Shown: positions 5,627 to 5,672 of the stretch, piece by piece | Layout: every line of letters starts with the position of its first letter | How positions within the stretch are numbered: the stretch's first letter is position 1 | Assembly (NCBI GenBank): GCA_947564765.1 | Contig: CANODN010000149.1 | Coordinates: 1-5,672 of the forward strand | DNA length: 5,672 bases | Direction: 5' to 3' | From: an uncultured Roseburia sp. | Lineage (GTDB): Bacteria; Bacillota; Clostridia; Lachnospirales; Lachnospiraceae | Notes under the pieces: model-generated | Told to the model about the DNA's origin: nothing | Databases searched by the model: none | What the model saw: only the letters and a program-made list of their open reading frames with translations | Translations under genes and position numbers: made by a program

Positions 5627-5672
5627 ACTTCATTATTCTCTTTTTCAATTTTGTCATATCCCATATTTTTAC
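5627..5672. other. Right flank beyond the inverted repeat, no gene assigned
   Basis: The last 46 bases are A/T-rich. On the minus strand an ATG at 5664-5662 opens a 42-codon Lys/Glu-rich frame that crosses the right arm in a different register and ends at about 5536. Only 8 bases precede it in the window, so a ribosome binding site cannot be judged. It is not called as a gene. Confidence 0.3.

Noticed and set aside
5536..5664. 42-codon minus-strand frame, Lys/Glu-rich, starting MGYDKIEKENNEVK.
   Set aside because: It crosses the inverted repeat in a different register from the shared NYEHYISRN peptide, and its upstream region is cut by the window end. It is too short and featureless to call.

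Overview
The window looks like chromosomal DNA of an anaerobic Clostridia-type Firmicute, most plausibly Lachnospiraceae. This is an inference from moderate GC, strong AAGGAGG-type ribosome binding sites, tight gene packing, a two-domain glutamine-dependent NAD+ synthetase beginning with a conserved MKDGYI-like stretch, an Hsp33, and an aldo/keto reductase carrying a ferredoxin tail. No rRNA, tRNA, CRISPR array, transposase, recombinase or phage gene is visible.

Layout: positions 1-231 hold no intact gene. They contain a possible 3' remnant of a plus-strand membrane-protein gene (about 29-163) and two stem-loops (27-46 and 180-213). From 5092 down to 232 the minus strand carries four closely spaced genes, in transcription order: a YqeM-like SAM-dependent methyltransferase (5092-4319), hslO/Hsp33 (4316-3429), glutamine-dependent nadE (3402-1474) and an Fe-S aldo/keto reductase (1410-232). 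Gaps of 2, 26 and 63 bases with no evident terminator suggest a single transcription unit, probably started within 5093-5300.

The set has a loose redox theme: NAD+ synthesis, a redox-switched chaperone, and a nicotinamide- and Fe-S-dependent oxidoreductase. Methyltransferase and hslO are almost contiguous, and the hslO ribosome binding site lies inside the methyltransferase gene, so translational coupling is likely. The functional link between the four genes is an inference.

The right end (5445-5672) is the unusual part. A short plus-strand ORF with a good ribosome binding site encodes a basic N-terminus plus one hydrophobic helix. It sits inside a 28-bp perfect inverted repeat (5452-5479 and 5599-5626) with a 119-bp spacer. 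Weaker similarity continues on both sides of the arms, so that the right arm, read on the minus strand, resembles a second start of the same gene (ATG, then the same peptide, then conservative or synonymous changes). This could be an intragenic invertible segment, a damaged inverted gene duplication, or an assembly or amplification chimera near a contig end. The sequence alone cannot decide.
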